Assembly (NCBI GenBank): GCA_049999725.1 | Contig: JBNGIS010032771.1 | Location: 1 to 21,187 of the forward strand | Origin: Haplomitrium mnioides | Taxonomy: Eukaryota > Marchantiophyta > Haplomitriopsida > Calobryales | Length of the DNA stretch: 21,187 nucleotides | Direction: 5' to 3' | Notes under the pieces: model-generated | Databases searched by the model: none | The model's input: the letters and a program-made list of their open reading frames with translations, nothing else | Told to the model about the DNA's origin: nothing | Translations under genes and position numbers: made by a program | Shown here: positions 1-9,269 of the stretch, piece after piece | Layout: each line of letters starts with the position of its first letter | How positions within the stretch are numbered: position 1 is the first letter of the stretch

Positions 1-1128
1 TCAAATCACTTATAACTCTAAGCTACATTTTCATCCATCCAAGAATCCACCCAACCCTAGTCAAATCACATAAACGTTTAGGCTAGATCTTCATCCATCC
101 AAGCATCCACCCAACTCCAACTAACTCATAGATAACTCTAGGCTACATCTCAATCCATCAAAGCACTCACTTATCCTCAAACGAATCACGGATAACTCTA
201 AGCTAGATCTCCATCCATCCAAGCATCCACCTTACCCCAATCAAATCAAAGATAATTCTAAGCTACATCTCCATTCATCATATCATCCACTTAACCGTAA
301 TTAAGTCATATACATCTTTAAGCTACATCTCTATCCATCCAATCATCCATTGAACCTTAGGCAAATCACGAATAACTCTAAGCTAGATCTCCACCTATTC
401 AAGCATCCACCCAACATCAATCAAACCACTAATATAACTCTAGTCTACATCTCCAAGCATCCACCCAACCTCAGTCAAACCAATGATATAACTCTAGTCT
501 ACATCTCCATCCATCCAAGCATCCACCCAACCTCAATCAAACCACTGATATAACTCTAGTCTACATCTCCATCCATCCAAGCATCCACCCGACCCTAGTG
601 AAATCATTGATAACTCTAAATTAGATCTTCATTCATCCAAGCATCCACCCAACCCAAATCAAATCAGAGATAGCTCTAAGCTAGATCTCCATGCATCCAA
701 ACATCCACCCAACCCCAATCAAATCACGAATAACTCTAAGCTACATGTATATCCATCCAAGCATCCACCTAACCCCAATCAAATCATAGATAACTCTAAG
801 CTACATCTCCATCTATCCAAAAATCCACCCAACCCTAGTCAAATCACATATAAGCTACATCTCCATCTATCCAAACATCCACCTAACCCCAATCAAATCA
901 CGGATAACTCTAAGTTGTATCTCCATCCATCCAAACATCAACCCAACTCCAATCAAATCACTAATAACTCTAAGCTAGATCTCCACCCACCCAGCACCAC
1001 TCGAATCTTAGATAAATTTATGTTAGATATCTATCCATATGAGAACCTACCAAACCTTAGTCAAATCACATATAATTCTACATTGGATTTCCATCCATCC
1101 AAACATCCAGCCAACCCCAATCAAATCA
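1..1128. repeat. 60-bp tandem satellite array
   Basis: About 18-19 head-to-tail copies of a 60-bp unit fill this stretch. Each unit carries the blocks TCAAATCAC, ATAACTCTAAGCTA, CATCTCCATCCATCCAAGCA and TCCACCCAACC. Copies are diverged, and a few near 430-480 and 850-880 are shortened, one of them lacking the CCATCCATCC block. The first base of the window is already inside a unit, so the array continues to the left. Short reading frames across it are made of repeated His/Pro/Ser/Ile peptides and are not genes. The array stops abruptly at about 1128, where homology to the inverted A/B unit begins. Confidence 0.95.
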
Positions 1129-1164
1129 CAAAATATTTTCAAGAGATGAGTTTCTTCTTGGAGA

Positions 1165-2031
1165 TTAGAAGAATTGCACCATTCTAAAACTGAATCCTAA
1201 TAAATATCTCAAATAGAAGGAAATGTTTTTTTGTAATAAAGTCGATGCCCTTGGCGATAACTCCAAAGAAATGTTGATTGATTGAGACTCTTTGCTATAA
1301 TCGTTTTCCAAACTATCGTCTGAAGACTCCTCCAAAAGAGTTCGGTTTGTTTCAGATATCCCAATCTCTTTGCAAAGTGCAACTTGAAACAAAATCAGTC
1401 GTTGTTTGAGTGGTGCTATCGAGGAGAGTGGCTCATCTCCGAAATTAAAACTATCTACAAGTTGTATGTTTTTTGTGTTTTGAACAAACACATTTTGATC
1501 ATGAATATCAAAGTCTCCCTCAGATATAGATGAAGAAATGTCTACAACCATCTGGAATTTTTGTATTGAACATTTTTTTTCTGATATTTTGGAATACTCC
1601 AAAGAAAGATTCAACTTTGACCGCTTGAAAGGCAACAAAGATCTTGTGCTGGATGAAGATTGTTTCTTTAATTCTCTATGAGCACTGAGTTCCATGCTTG
1701 ATCCTTTGCACGCAAGTTGTTGAGTCGTTTATCCTATGTGCGCATTGGGTTCACTCCTTGATTCTATGCGCGCATAGGGTTGAGTCCATGATCCTATGCG
1801 TGTATGGAGTTCACCTTCTAAATCTTTTTGGGCGGAGCTATCTAACTCAACAAAAGCCATCTTTTTCCCTAATATACTTGCTATCACACTTGACGCTTTT
1901 GGTACTCCATCACTTACCTCCAAATAATTACCATTTGAACAAATGTCAACTTGCTTGTCAAAAGTAACACTTTTTTGTGAAGATGAATCTTGAAACTCTA
2001 ACCTCTTCTTGCTTGTAAAAACTCCAGCCAT
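1165..2031 (-). pseudogene. Gene A, left copy: Ser-rich protein with 10-residue repeats, broken
   Basis: One minus-strand frame runs from the ATG at 2031 (MAGVFTSKKR) to 1165. It is interrupted by TAA at 1731-1729. I do not recognise the family. Order along the protein: an N-terminal segment of about 75 residues containing KSVTFDKQVDIC and LEVSDGVPKA; five 10-residue repeats encoded by the 30-bp DNA array; a Ser-rich basic stretch (SSSSTRSLLPFKRSKLNL); then an acidic, Asn/Asp/Ser-rich tail. There is no signal peptide or membrane segment. The start is supported by the TATA box upstream at 2217-2210 and by the right copy, which is homologous from the same point. After about 1290 this frame diverges from the right copy through a one-base indel, so the C-terminus is uncertain. 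The tail is cut off by the satellite. The gene is divergent from gene B. Confidence 0.6.
1660..1809 (-). repeat. 30-bp palindrome-core array in gene A (left)
   Basis: Five contiguous 30-bp units read on the minus strand: 1809-1780, 1779-1750, 1749-1720, 1719-1690 and 1689-1660. The first four centre on an imperfect palindrome such as CCCTATGCGCGCATAG; the last is degenerate. The period is exactly 30, so each unit adds 10 codons in frame. Encoded repeats include PYARIESRSE. The right copy has the same five units at the same place. Confidence 0.9.
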
Positions 2032-2496
2032 TGAAAAGGCTTTCTAAAAATCAAGTACTTCAAGGAATTATTTTAACAAATATTATGAACCTCTTACAAC
2101 ATACCTAAAAGATGTGTTTTTGTCATTTTTTTTTGCAAAACAACAAAATTGGGAACTTTTTGTGAAGAAAATGAAAAAAAGAAATTGGAAAGATGAAAAT
2201 AAGAAATGCTTTATATACTAACTTTCTTTTTGCATTAGGCGAACCTACGTGTTAAGAGCTCCGCGAATCATTTTTTGGTAGGAAAAAGGTATTTTGTTTG
2301 AAATTAAGTTATAAAAGGAGCGTCAGTGGAAAGTTTCTTTCCATTGTTGCAAGTTTAGTTTTTGGTTTTTGTTTTCTAGTTATCGTTGTTTTTGCATTTA
2401 CTTACTTTTTTTCCATTTCCAGCCTTTAGAGATTTGTGAACTTTTGTTCATTACATTTTTTTACCTCCAATTAGATATGTCTATAGCATCTTGAGA
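2032..2496. promoter_or_regulatory. Divergent A/B promoter, left copy
   Basis: The 465 bp between the two start codons carry TATATAAA on the minus strand at 2217-2210, serving gene A, and TATAAAAG on the plus strand at 2310-2317, serving gene B. The boxes are about 92 bp apart and face outward. An ACGT core (TACGTGT, 2246-2252) lies between them. The right copy keeps both TATA boxes, their spacing and the ACGT core. The leaders on both sides are T/A-rich. This is a core-promoter call from sequence alone; no transcription start can be seen. Confidence 0.6.
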
Positions 2497-3812
2497 ATGA
2501 CATCTCAAGGAAATGTTTCCCGCCTTTCTCAACCAAAGCTATACAGGTATTTGGATGTTATCAAGGCTCTAGAGCTTGAAAAACTCGAGTGGAATTGGCT
2601 AGTTAATTAGTGTTCTTTGAAAGACCCCGATCAGCATCTTCTTGCTAGTGAAGGTGAAAAATTCAATTTGGGTCTACTGGTCCAAATCACCATGATCCAA
2701 GAAGAAGAAAGCCAACATCAAGCTACTTGTGCAGTCCCAAGATGCAATTACCCTTTACTATGCAAATCGCAAATGATTTTCTTTTTCTGAGATGAAGGGG
2801 AGGGACATTTTTGTGAAGCATCTTTAGGCCGCAAAAGATGGCAAGGTAAATTCTTAAAATCTTGTTTCTCTTGTTTCTTTTTCTACTAAGTCGTAACTCC
2901 CAAGGAGTCCAAGCGAGCATGGAGTCTTGAGGTCCATGCGTGCATGGACTCTCTTGTGCAGTGCACGCGCGTAATGTTATTACAGTCAATGTGTGTAGTG
3001 AATATCAAGTCTTATACTTGTACTTATGTTTAATTTTTTTTTTGTTTTGTTTGAGTTTACTCAGTTTTTGGCGGATTTTGTGGATAGCTACAAAGACGCG
3101 AAGCGTGATTTCATTAAGCTTGTCATCCACATTAAGATTTTGAAGCCCAAGTAGTGCGTCAATATTCAAGCACTAGTGCCACATCCGAGTGTCGCAACAT
3201 TCTCAATTCAGGCAGTAGGCCCTTCTGCCCAAAAGAAAAGAAAGAAGGTTGAGCCAACTAAGGCTCCAAAAAAGAAGAAACCACTTGCCAAGAAGAAAAA
3301 GCATGTTCCAGCACCGGTCATTGAGGAGGAGTTAGCCCCTTCACAATCTACATCAAAGTCATCTTTTCTTGCCCCTTCGTCTTCATCACCAGCCAACTCG
3401 GGGTAAGAATCAGATCCGGAGCCACTTCAAGCTCCAACATCAAGAGCTAAAAGGCAATCCTACAAGGGGTTGTGAACTTTCCAGGAAAGGGAGCAGGTGG
3501 ACCCTTAGACAATGTCTAAGGAAGACAAAAATAAAATATCGGAGTTTGCAATCCAGTGATGCAGAGTCTGTGAAGAAACAATCACAATAAAGTTGGAGAA
3601 TTTAAATCTGCCCAAACTTAGAATGGACAACTAGGATCCATTCTAGATTAGAAGGTTGAATGAAGATTTTGTTGAGCTTCTAGCGTAGAGAATGCTCACA
3701 AACAAGTATGTGAAAAGTTTTTTTTATTGTTGTTGTTGACCCGAAGTGTGGGTTAAAAGACAAGTCGGAGTTCGATATTAAGAACCCTAACAAGTATCAC
3801 TACGAGATTGCA
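2497..3812 (+). pseudogene. Gene B, left copy: two exons, 3' end lost at retroelement junction
   Basis: The ATG at 2497 opens MTSQGNVSR. Exon 1 ends at 2845 before GTAAAT. The intron (2846-3064) ends TTTACTCAG, and exon 2 starts at 3065 with FLADFVDSYKDAK. The right copy supports the same splice sites. Exon 1 is broken by TAG at 2606-2608 and by indels near 2700-2800 (349 bp against 360 in the right copy). Exon 2 holds a Lys-rich stretch (KKRKKVEPTK, PKKKKPLAKKKK) that looks like a nuclear localisation signal. A Ser/Pro/Thr linker follows, then TAA at about 3404-3406, a position also TAA in the right copy, so it may be a true end or a missed intron (context GGGTAAGA). Downstream homology continues with several more stops to 3812, where gag sequence replaces the ParB-like segment seen in the right copy. 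I recognise no named family. Confidence 0.6.
2904..2975 (+). repeat. 24-bp palindrome-core repeats in gene B intron (left)
   Basis: About three 24-bp units lie inside the predicted intron. The middle one has the clean core GGTCCATGCGTGCATGGAC; the others are decayed (CCAAGCGAGCATGG and GTGCAGTGCACGCGCG). The right copy has four better-preserved units in the same intron. Confidence 0.75.
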
Positions 3813-5690
3813 ATTTTGCGAGCAGCCTAGCACTAGAAGCAGAAGAAGACCAGCCAAGGAGGTTGCTCGGGTTGGATAAAGGAGGGATCTCACTCAGAAG
3901 TGAAAGGAGCTTGGAGAGGGCAGCCAGAGCTTCTTGTTCCATACCACCCATCACCCCAATGACCAATGTGGGGCATGTGACATAGAGGTCCCGATTCAGA
4001 TACAAGACATTCCAGGGATCTACCAGGGAGGATCCAGACAAGTGATTGGATAAATTTGAGGGCATAGCCTATGCAAATGGGGAGAACCTCATCAAGGAGG
4101 CCATTCTCCCCGAGGTGTTAAAAGGGGAGACTGGCCCTTGGTACCAGACACTACCAGAGGCCACAAAAAGGAATTGGAGCACTTTCAAGCGGCTTTCATG
4201 GAGGAGTTCAAAAAGATATGAGGGGAGTCCAAGGCCTTGATCAAGATAGGCCAAATGGAGATGAAGAAATAAAAATCTGTAAAGAAGTTTCTTCAACAGT
4301 TCCAAAGGATAGCCATGAAGATTAACCCCCCTGCATCAGACGGGATGCTTACCTCTTGGTTTATTTCAGCCCTACCCAAAAGTCTAGGGGATTGGGTGAG
4401 GAGGTCCAAGCCCACATGCATAGAGCAAGCAGTGGACGAAGCCCAATCCTATATCAAGGCTAAGGTGGCAAGCTCCAAGAGGAAGTCGAAGAGTAGGAAT
4501 GAGTTTGACAGTTCTTCTGAGAGTTCTAGTCAGGAAGATAGCTCTGATGATAGCTCCTCTTCAGAGTCTGAATTGGAGAGCGAATGCCAAATTGGAAGCC
4601 ATGTCGATCCATTTTGCAGGCCTGAAGCCCGAGGGGAAGAAAGTGTTGACACGAAGGGCGCATATCTGGTGCGTGAAGTGCCACACCTATGGGCACTCCC
4701 CCCAAGAATGCCTCCTAGGTGGGACACCCATCCATTATATAAGGGAGGACCCCCCCCCCCCCCTTGAGTGGTACCATGAGGAGGTGGAATACGTGTAGGA
4801 GGAGCCACTCGAACTCGTGTACCAGGTGGTCAGCTAACCCCAACCGATGGCAAGTAGACCGGTCAATATGGTGCTTGGCCAATCAACGGCTTGGGGACAC
4901 GCACGGCCAGAAGGGTCAAGAACCGGCCCAAACCGAACCAGGGTAATGGTATGCTGGAATTGTGGGCAGCCATGCCACATTTTCCCTAATTGTCCCGAGC
5001 CCAGGAAGCAAGGGTATGGCATGCCACCGCTACTTTGTACCGGTTGCAAAAAGGAAGGGCATCTTGCCAATAATTGCCCCCATTCTAGAAGGCAGGAGTT
5101 ACCTCCCAACTTGGCCCAGCACGCACCTCCATCAGCAGCAGTCGACTTGGTGACCACCTCATGGGAGCATGGGGCAGAGTTTCCAGAAGTGGAGACAACA
5201 TTAGAGGAGGACTGCTACAGAGTGGCCACTAGAGCTGCAACCCGGGCCAAGGAAAAATGAAAGGCCAAGCAAGCTCAGAGAAAGAAGAGATCTGCGAACG
5301 TGCTCCCCACTGAGTAGGACTCGGATTACAGGAGGGAGCACCCAAAGTTATTTTATCCAAAGCAAGAGGAAGAGGTGAAGAAGCAGCTCGAAGCCTTGGA
5401 GGCGGCCAAAGCTCAACAAATGGCGGAGAAGACCCTACGGGAGGTCAATCGCAAAAATGCCGCTGAGCAGACCAAGCAAGACCCTGCGCCCCAGCCCCCA
5501 CCTAGCACTTGCGTGCCTTACAACATCTAGAGGGATGTAAGGGACTACCTGGTCACTGCAACCGTAGGATAGTTGATCAAGGAGAGCCCTATATACAAAA
5601 GGCACCTCCGAGAGCTACTCATGGACACTAGAAGGAAAAGGAAGCTTCTCACGGTGGGCACCACCGCGGACCTAAGGATGATCTGCGAAG
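3813..5690 (+). pseudogene. gag: gag (capsid and nucleocapsid), degenerate
   Basis: The Gag coat protein packages element RNA. The frame is open from the junction at 3813, with stops TAG 3983 and TGA 4043. The capsid-like part includes DKFEGIAYANGE, GPWYQTLPEATK and FLQQFQRIAMKI. A frameshift lies near 4185, with TGA 4219 and TAA 4270 after it. An acidic Ser/Glu/Asp-rich stretch spans about 4500-4590 and is followed by another frameshift. Three CCHC zinc knuckles follow: CVKCHTYGHSPQEC, CWNCGQPCHIFPNC and CTGCKKEGHLANNC, each fitting C-x2-C-x4-H-x4-C. Further stops are TAG 4796, TAA 4835, TGA 5258, TAG 5315, TAG 5528 and TAG 5570. The last 300 bp hold a Glu/Lys/Ala-rich helical stretch. The N-terminus is missing at the left junction. 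Confidence 0.85.
4750..4763 (+). repeat. C14 homopolymer in gag
   Basis: Fourteen consecutive C residues sit between the first and second zinc knuckles. They encode a short Pro run in the surviving frame. Homopolymers of this length are prone to length errors in sequencing and replication, so the local frame should be trusted less. Confidence 0.9.
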
Positions 5691-6316
5691 ATAAGGGAGC
5701 TCCATAGATAGACATCCAGATTGCGGGGTGTACTCTGTCCTTGGTGTCGGTGGATGGAGGGGCAGGAGTAAACATCATGGTGGAGGAGATTGCCCACCGA
5801 CTAGGCTTTAAGACTTTCTCCTCGACCGAAAGGATTATGCGGTTGGCAGATGGATCTAGGGTTAAGCCCTTGGGAACCTTGCTGAAAGTGCCCATCTGGA
5901 TCGGGGGGAAGGAGTTTGCACTGAACTACCTGGTGATGAGGCCGGCGCGGAGTTCCCCATATCCTGTTTTAATCGGAAGGCCCTGGCTGTATGGTGCCAA
6001 GGTAATGCACAATTGAGGGCACTCCACCTTAGTGTTCGGACCCGGCAAGACTGTGGTGCATTACGGCCCTGTCCCACATGAGGGAGAGACCACAAAGGAC
6101 AAGGAGTATGACACTGAGTGGTCGGTGGAAGAGGAGTCAAAGGACGAGGACACTTATTGGTTGAGACTGGTGAGTGACATTACCGAAGCAGACTTTTTGG
6201 GCAGTGTCGAAACCAAAGTCAATCAGTTGGAGACCTCTATCTTTGGGGTTTGGAACACCACGGAAGCTGAGGCTGGAGTTTCGATCCTCAACTCTAGACC
6301 TGAGCAAAAAGGGTAG
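5691..6316 (+). pseudogene. Retroelement aspartic protease domain and linker, degenerate
   Basis: The retropepsin cleaves Gag-Pol. The active-site loop is VDGGAGVNIM (Asp-Gly-Gly where many families have Asp-Ser/Thr-Gly; DGG is common in plant Ty3/gypsy proteases). A flap-like segment and a C-terminal PVLIGRPWLYG follow, the last matching the usual ILG/IGR motif. The frame is continuous with the nucleocapsid part. Stops are TAG 5705 just before the domain, TGA 6014 (probably a former Trp) and TAG 6314. An acidic linker (EWSVEEESKDEDTY) leads towards RT. Confidence 0.85.
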
Positions 6317-7350
6317 TCAGAGGCATCTACTTCCAGCTCTAGACTTGAGCTAAAAGGGGAGTTGGTTGCAGTTATCGTTCCAAGGGGGATGAGCACCAAA
6401 AAGGAACAAGGGAGCATGACAAGAAGCCTGCTGTAGGTGGCCAATGGCTCGCCCACTTGGAGTCAGACTGTGACTCCACAACCAGGAACAAGGTGGAGGT
6501 CATCAAGGCGGAGCAATACCGAGAGATAACGACCCCTAGCGGGAGGACATTCTAGCTTGAATTCGCATTAAGCAAGGGGGCTGAGAGAGCCTTCATGGAG
6601 ACCCTAGGGAACTTCAGTGACGTGTTTGTATGGAGCCATATGGAATTGAAGGGCGTGCCTAGAGAGCTGGAGGAGCACAAAATTGATTTGGAGGACAATG
6701 CTACCCCCGTACGGCAGCGGTAGTACTGAATGAACCCACGCTTCTCTCTATTGGTGAAAGAGGAGGTGGATAAGCTCTTAGAGACAGGATTCATATACCC
6801 TATCCCGAACTGTGAATGGGTGTCCCCTCTGGTGGTGGTGTCGAAGAAGGCGGGCTTGGACGGGAAGCCGAAGATCAGGGTTTGCCAAGACTACTGCAAG
6901 CTGAATGCGGCAACCAAGAAGGACCACTATCCTCTACCTTTTACTGATGGTGTGCTGGACCTGGTGGCAGGCCAGGAGGTTTACAGTTTCATAGATGGGT
7001 ACTCTGATTGCAACTAGGTGTAGTTACGGGAGGAGGACCAACTAAAAACTGCTTTCACAATGGAGTGGGGAGTGTTCGCCTTTTGGAGAATGCCATTTGG
7101 TCTCTGCAACGTCCCAAGTACATTCCAGAGACTAATGATGAACATGTTCCGAGACTATCTTAGGAAGTTCCTCAAAATCTTCATAGACGACTTTGTGGTA
7201 TATGGCAAGGTCAAGGATTATGAGGAGCATGTGCGACTCACATTTTAGCGTTGCAGAGAAACGGGACTGTGGCTGCACCTTGGAAAATGTTTCTTTGTAG
7301 TACGAGAAGGGATACTACTAGGGCATAGGGTCTCCAACCAGGGAATTTCC
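6317..7350 (+). pseudogene. pol: Reverse transcriptase domain, degenerate
   Basis: RT copies element RNA into cDNA. The frame changes somewhere between TAG 6434 (protease frame) and TAG 6553 (RT frame). Recognisable blocks in order: DVFVWSHMELKGVP; NPRFSLLVKEEVDKLLETGF; WVSPLVVVSKK; KIRVCQDYCKLN; KKDHYPLPFTD; YSFIDGYSDCN, which holds the first catalytic Asp; WGVFAFWRMPFGLCNVPSTF; FIDDFVVYG, the Y/F-x-D-D catalytic pair; and LLGHRVSNQGI. Stops are TAG 6553, TAG 6721, TGA 6727, TAG 7015, TAG 7021 and TAG 7246. The TAGs at 7015 and 7246 fall where related proteins usually have Gln. The catalytic aspartates survive, but the frame does not. Confidence 0.93.
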
Positions 7351-8667
7351 GTGGACCAAGAAAAGGTGGCAATATGGCTGGGTGTGGCGTTTCCAACTTG
7401 CCTAGTGGAGGTGCAAGGATTCCTGAGATGTGTGGGCTATTACAAGAGGTTCATCCCGAAATTTTCCCTAGTAGCATACCACCTAATGGAGATGGTGAAG
7501 AGGGGCAGTGATTTTGAGCCAACAAAGCACAAGAGATCTAGCTTTAATGAGCTCAAGAGGCGATTGGCCAACGCGCCGATCTTGGCACCCCCAAATTGGG
7601 CCAAGGAGTTCTACGTGATGGTGGATGTTTTGGGCTTCTTTGTGGGAGCAGTGCTGAACCAGCTCGATGAGGAAGGCAGAGACCACCCAATCTACTTTGC
7701 CAATAGACTCCTCTCAGCGGTAGAAAAGAATTACTCGCCCACCGACTGTGAGGCCTTGGGGATAATCTACTCCATGAAGAAATTCAGACACTACCTACTG
7801 CACTACAAGGTGGTGTTCCACACCAATCATGATGCCTTGAAATACATGGTCAACAAGTCGGATCTGACGGGGAGAGTGGCGAGGTGGATGTTGCTACTCG
7901 AGGAATTTGATTTTGAGGTACGGATCAAGCCGGAGAAGAAACACCAAAATGCAGATTTCTTCTCAAGGATTGAAGGGCAGCCGAGTGTAGAGGGAGTGGA
8001 GGACACCTTCCTTGATGAAGACCTACTCCATGTCCGGGAGGGGAGACTCACAGAATATGGGGACATCATTGAGTTCCTCTTGACGGCAAGGATTCCCCTA
8101 AGGCGCACCCCAAAACAAGCAGTAATGTTTCTCAAAAAGGTGAGGCATTTTCTCATGATCAATAGAATGGAGCGAAGGCAGGGCATAGATGGGCAGATAC
8201 GCAGATGTCTAGAGAAAGACCAATCCACGGTAGTGATGCGGGTAATGCACAAGGAAGAGGCCGGTGGTCATTTTGCGGCAAAAACCACCATCCGAAAGAT
8301 TGTGGATGCTAAGTATTGGTGGCCCACCCTACATAGAGACGTCCACTTCTTTGTGAAGAGGTGTGACGCCTGCCAGCGGACCGGGAAACCAGCAGCAGCG
8401 TGTCACCATCCTCTGGTGCCAATCATTCCCTTGGCCCCATTTGAGAAGTGGGGAATTGACTTCATTGGGCCCATCACTCTATCCACGAGGTGCGGGAACA
8501 AGTATATTCTACTTTCAACTAACTACACTACCAAGTGGGTGGAGGCTAGGGCAACCAAGAAAGATAACGCGCCGACGGTGGCCCGTTTTCTCTACGAGCA
8601 GATCTTCACCCGATTTGGAGCGCCACTGGAGTTGGTAAGTGACCAAGGTACACATTTTGTTAATTAG
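7351..8667 (+). pseudogene. pol: RT tail, RNase H and integrase N-terminal half (longest surviving frame, 438 codons)
   Basis: This is a 438-codon open stretch in the same frame as RT, from after the last RT stop to TAG 8665. Residues 22-39 are the RT tail (GFLRCVGYYKRFIPKFS). RNase H follows: D92 (VDVLG), E134 (CEALG) and D202 (NADFFSR) are present. The position that is normally Asp in TDH is Asn159 (HTNHDAL), a loss of a catalytic acid. The integrase zinc-binding H-H-C-C is H300, H307, C338, C341. The first core catalytic Asp is D370 (WGIDFIGP) and the second D431 (SDQGTHF). The first codon is not a real translation start; this is an internal part of a former polyprotein. Confidence 0.95.
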
Positions 8668-9269
8668 GTCATTTGTGAGCTCACAGGGAAGTATTTGGTC
8701 AAGCACCGGAAAACCACAACCTACCACCCTAAGGCTAATGGGTTAACGGAGAGGGCGGCCAATAAGGTGGATTGGGATCTAAAGCTGCTAACTACCACCC
8801 ATGCCTATAACCTGGCCTACAAGACCACCACGGGCCACAGCCCTCACGTCCTGGTCTTTGGACAACACTCGCTGGTCCTGGTGGAGTTTGAAGTCCCCAC
8901 TTCTCGGGTGACAATAGGGGAGAGAATGGCATAGGGCCTGAGCCGAACGGAAAGGGTGCACTAGTTGGAGGCCTTAGAAGAGATCCGGGCAGGGGCACAC
9001 GAGAGGCTGGGACATCAGCAATAGCTGACCAAGAAGCAGCATGACAAGAAGCTAAGGCCAGTCGACTTCAAAGGAGGAAATCTAGTGCTGCTCTATGATA
9101 GCAAGTTTATGTACTTCCTTGGGAAGATGCATACCCGGTGGATGGGGCCCTACATGGTGAGAAGCTTCACGACAATGGGTTAGTGGAAGTGAGCACAGTG
9201 ATAGGGGCACACCTTCCCAATCGGGTACATTATGACCGGCTCAAGTGGTATTACCACCAAGAGGACTAA
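8668..9269 (+). pseudogene. pol: Integrase C-terminal half, degenerate
   Basis: The frame continues from the previous segment. The catalytic Glu is in GLTERAAN. Right after it about 15 residues usual in the family are missing, so an in-frame deletion lies near 8765. GHSPHVLVFGQ and VEFEVPTSRV follow. Stops are TAG 8932, TAG 8962 and TAG 9022. The C-terminal fold has LVLLYDSKF and the RWMGPY motif (GPY/F). A one-base frameshift near 9159 moves the reading frame. In the new frame the tail ends VHYDRLKWYYHQED and a TAA at 9267-9269, the likely original end of pol. No chromodomain is seen. Confidence 0.88.

Larger units (their letters stand above)
1128..3812 (+). repeat. Left arm of large inverted repeat (A/B unit, copy 1)
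   Basis: This segment is the reverse complement of about 18395-21075. Both arms hold the same order: gene A, a shared promoter and gene B. Arm lengths are nearly equal (2,685 and 2,681 bp), and stretches compared by eye are roughly 80-88% identical with many small indels. The arm ends at 1128 against the satellite and at 3812 against retroelement gag. The right copy continues past both equivalent points, so the left copy is truncated on both sides and these ends are not true element termini. Confidence 0.9.
3813..9269 (+). mobile_element. Degenerate Ty3/gypsy (Tat-like) retrotransposon, internal region
   Basis: The domain order is gag with zinc knuckles, aspartic protease, reverse transcriptase, RNase H, integrase. 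That order (integrase last) is diagnostic of Ty3/gypsy (Metaviridae). Motifs such as VDGGAGVNIM in the protease, FIDDF in RT and a C-terminal RWMGPY match plant chromodomain-less lineages near Tat; lineage placement is less sure than superfamily. Coding is spread over three frames. Shifts lie near 4185, 4590, between 6436 and 6553, and near 9159. I counted 24 in-frame stops (17 TAG, 5 TGA, 2 TAA). The element starts inside gag at the 3812 junction, and no 5' LTR or PBS is visible beside it. Confidence 0.93.

Noticed and set aside
350-1187. Small His/Pro-rich open frames over the satellite
   Set aside because: They are translations of the 60-bp repeat and break wherever the unit slips.
3983-9024. 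TAG read as Gln (alternative genetic code)
   Set aside because: TAG often falls at Gln positions, but the same gag-pol also has TGA and TAA stops, about four frameshifts, a lost RNase H residue and an integrase deletion. Decay explains all of it, and land plants have no such nuclear code.
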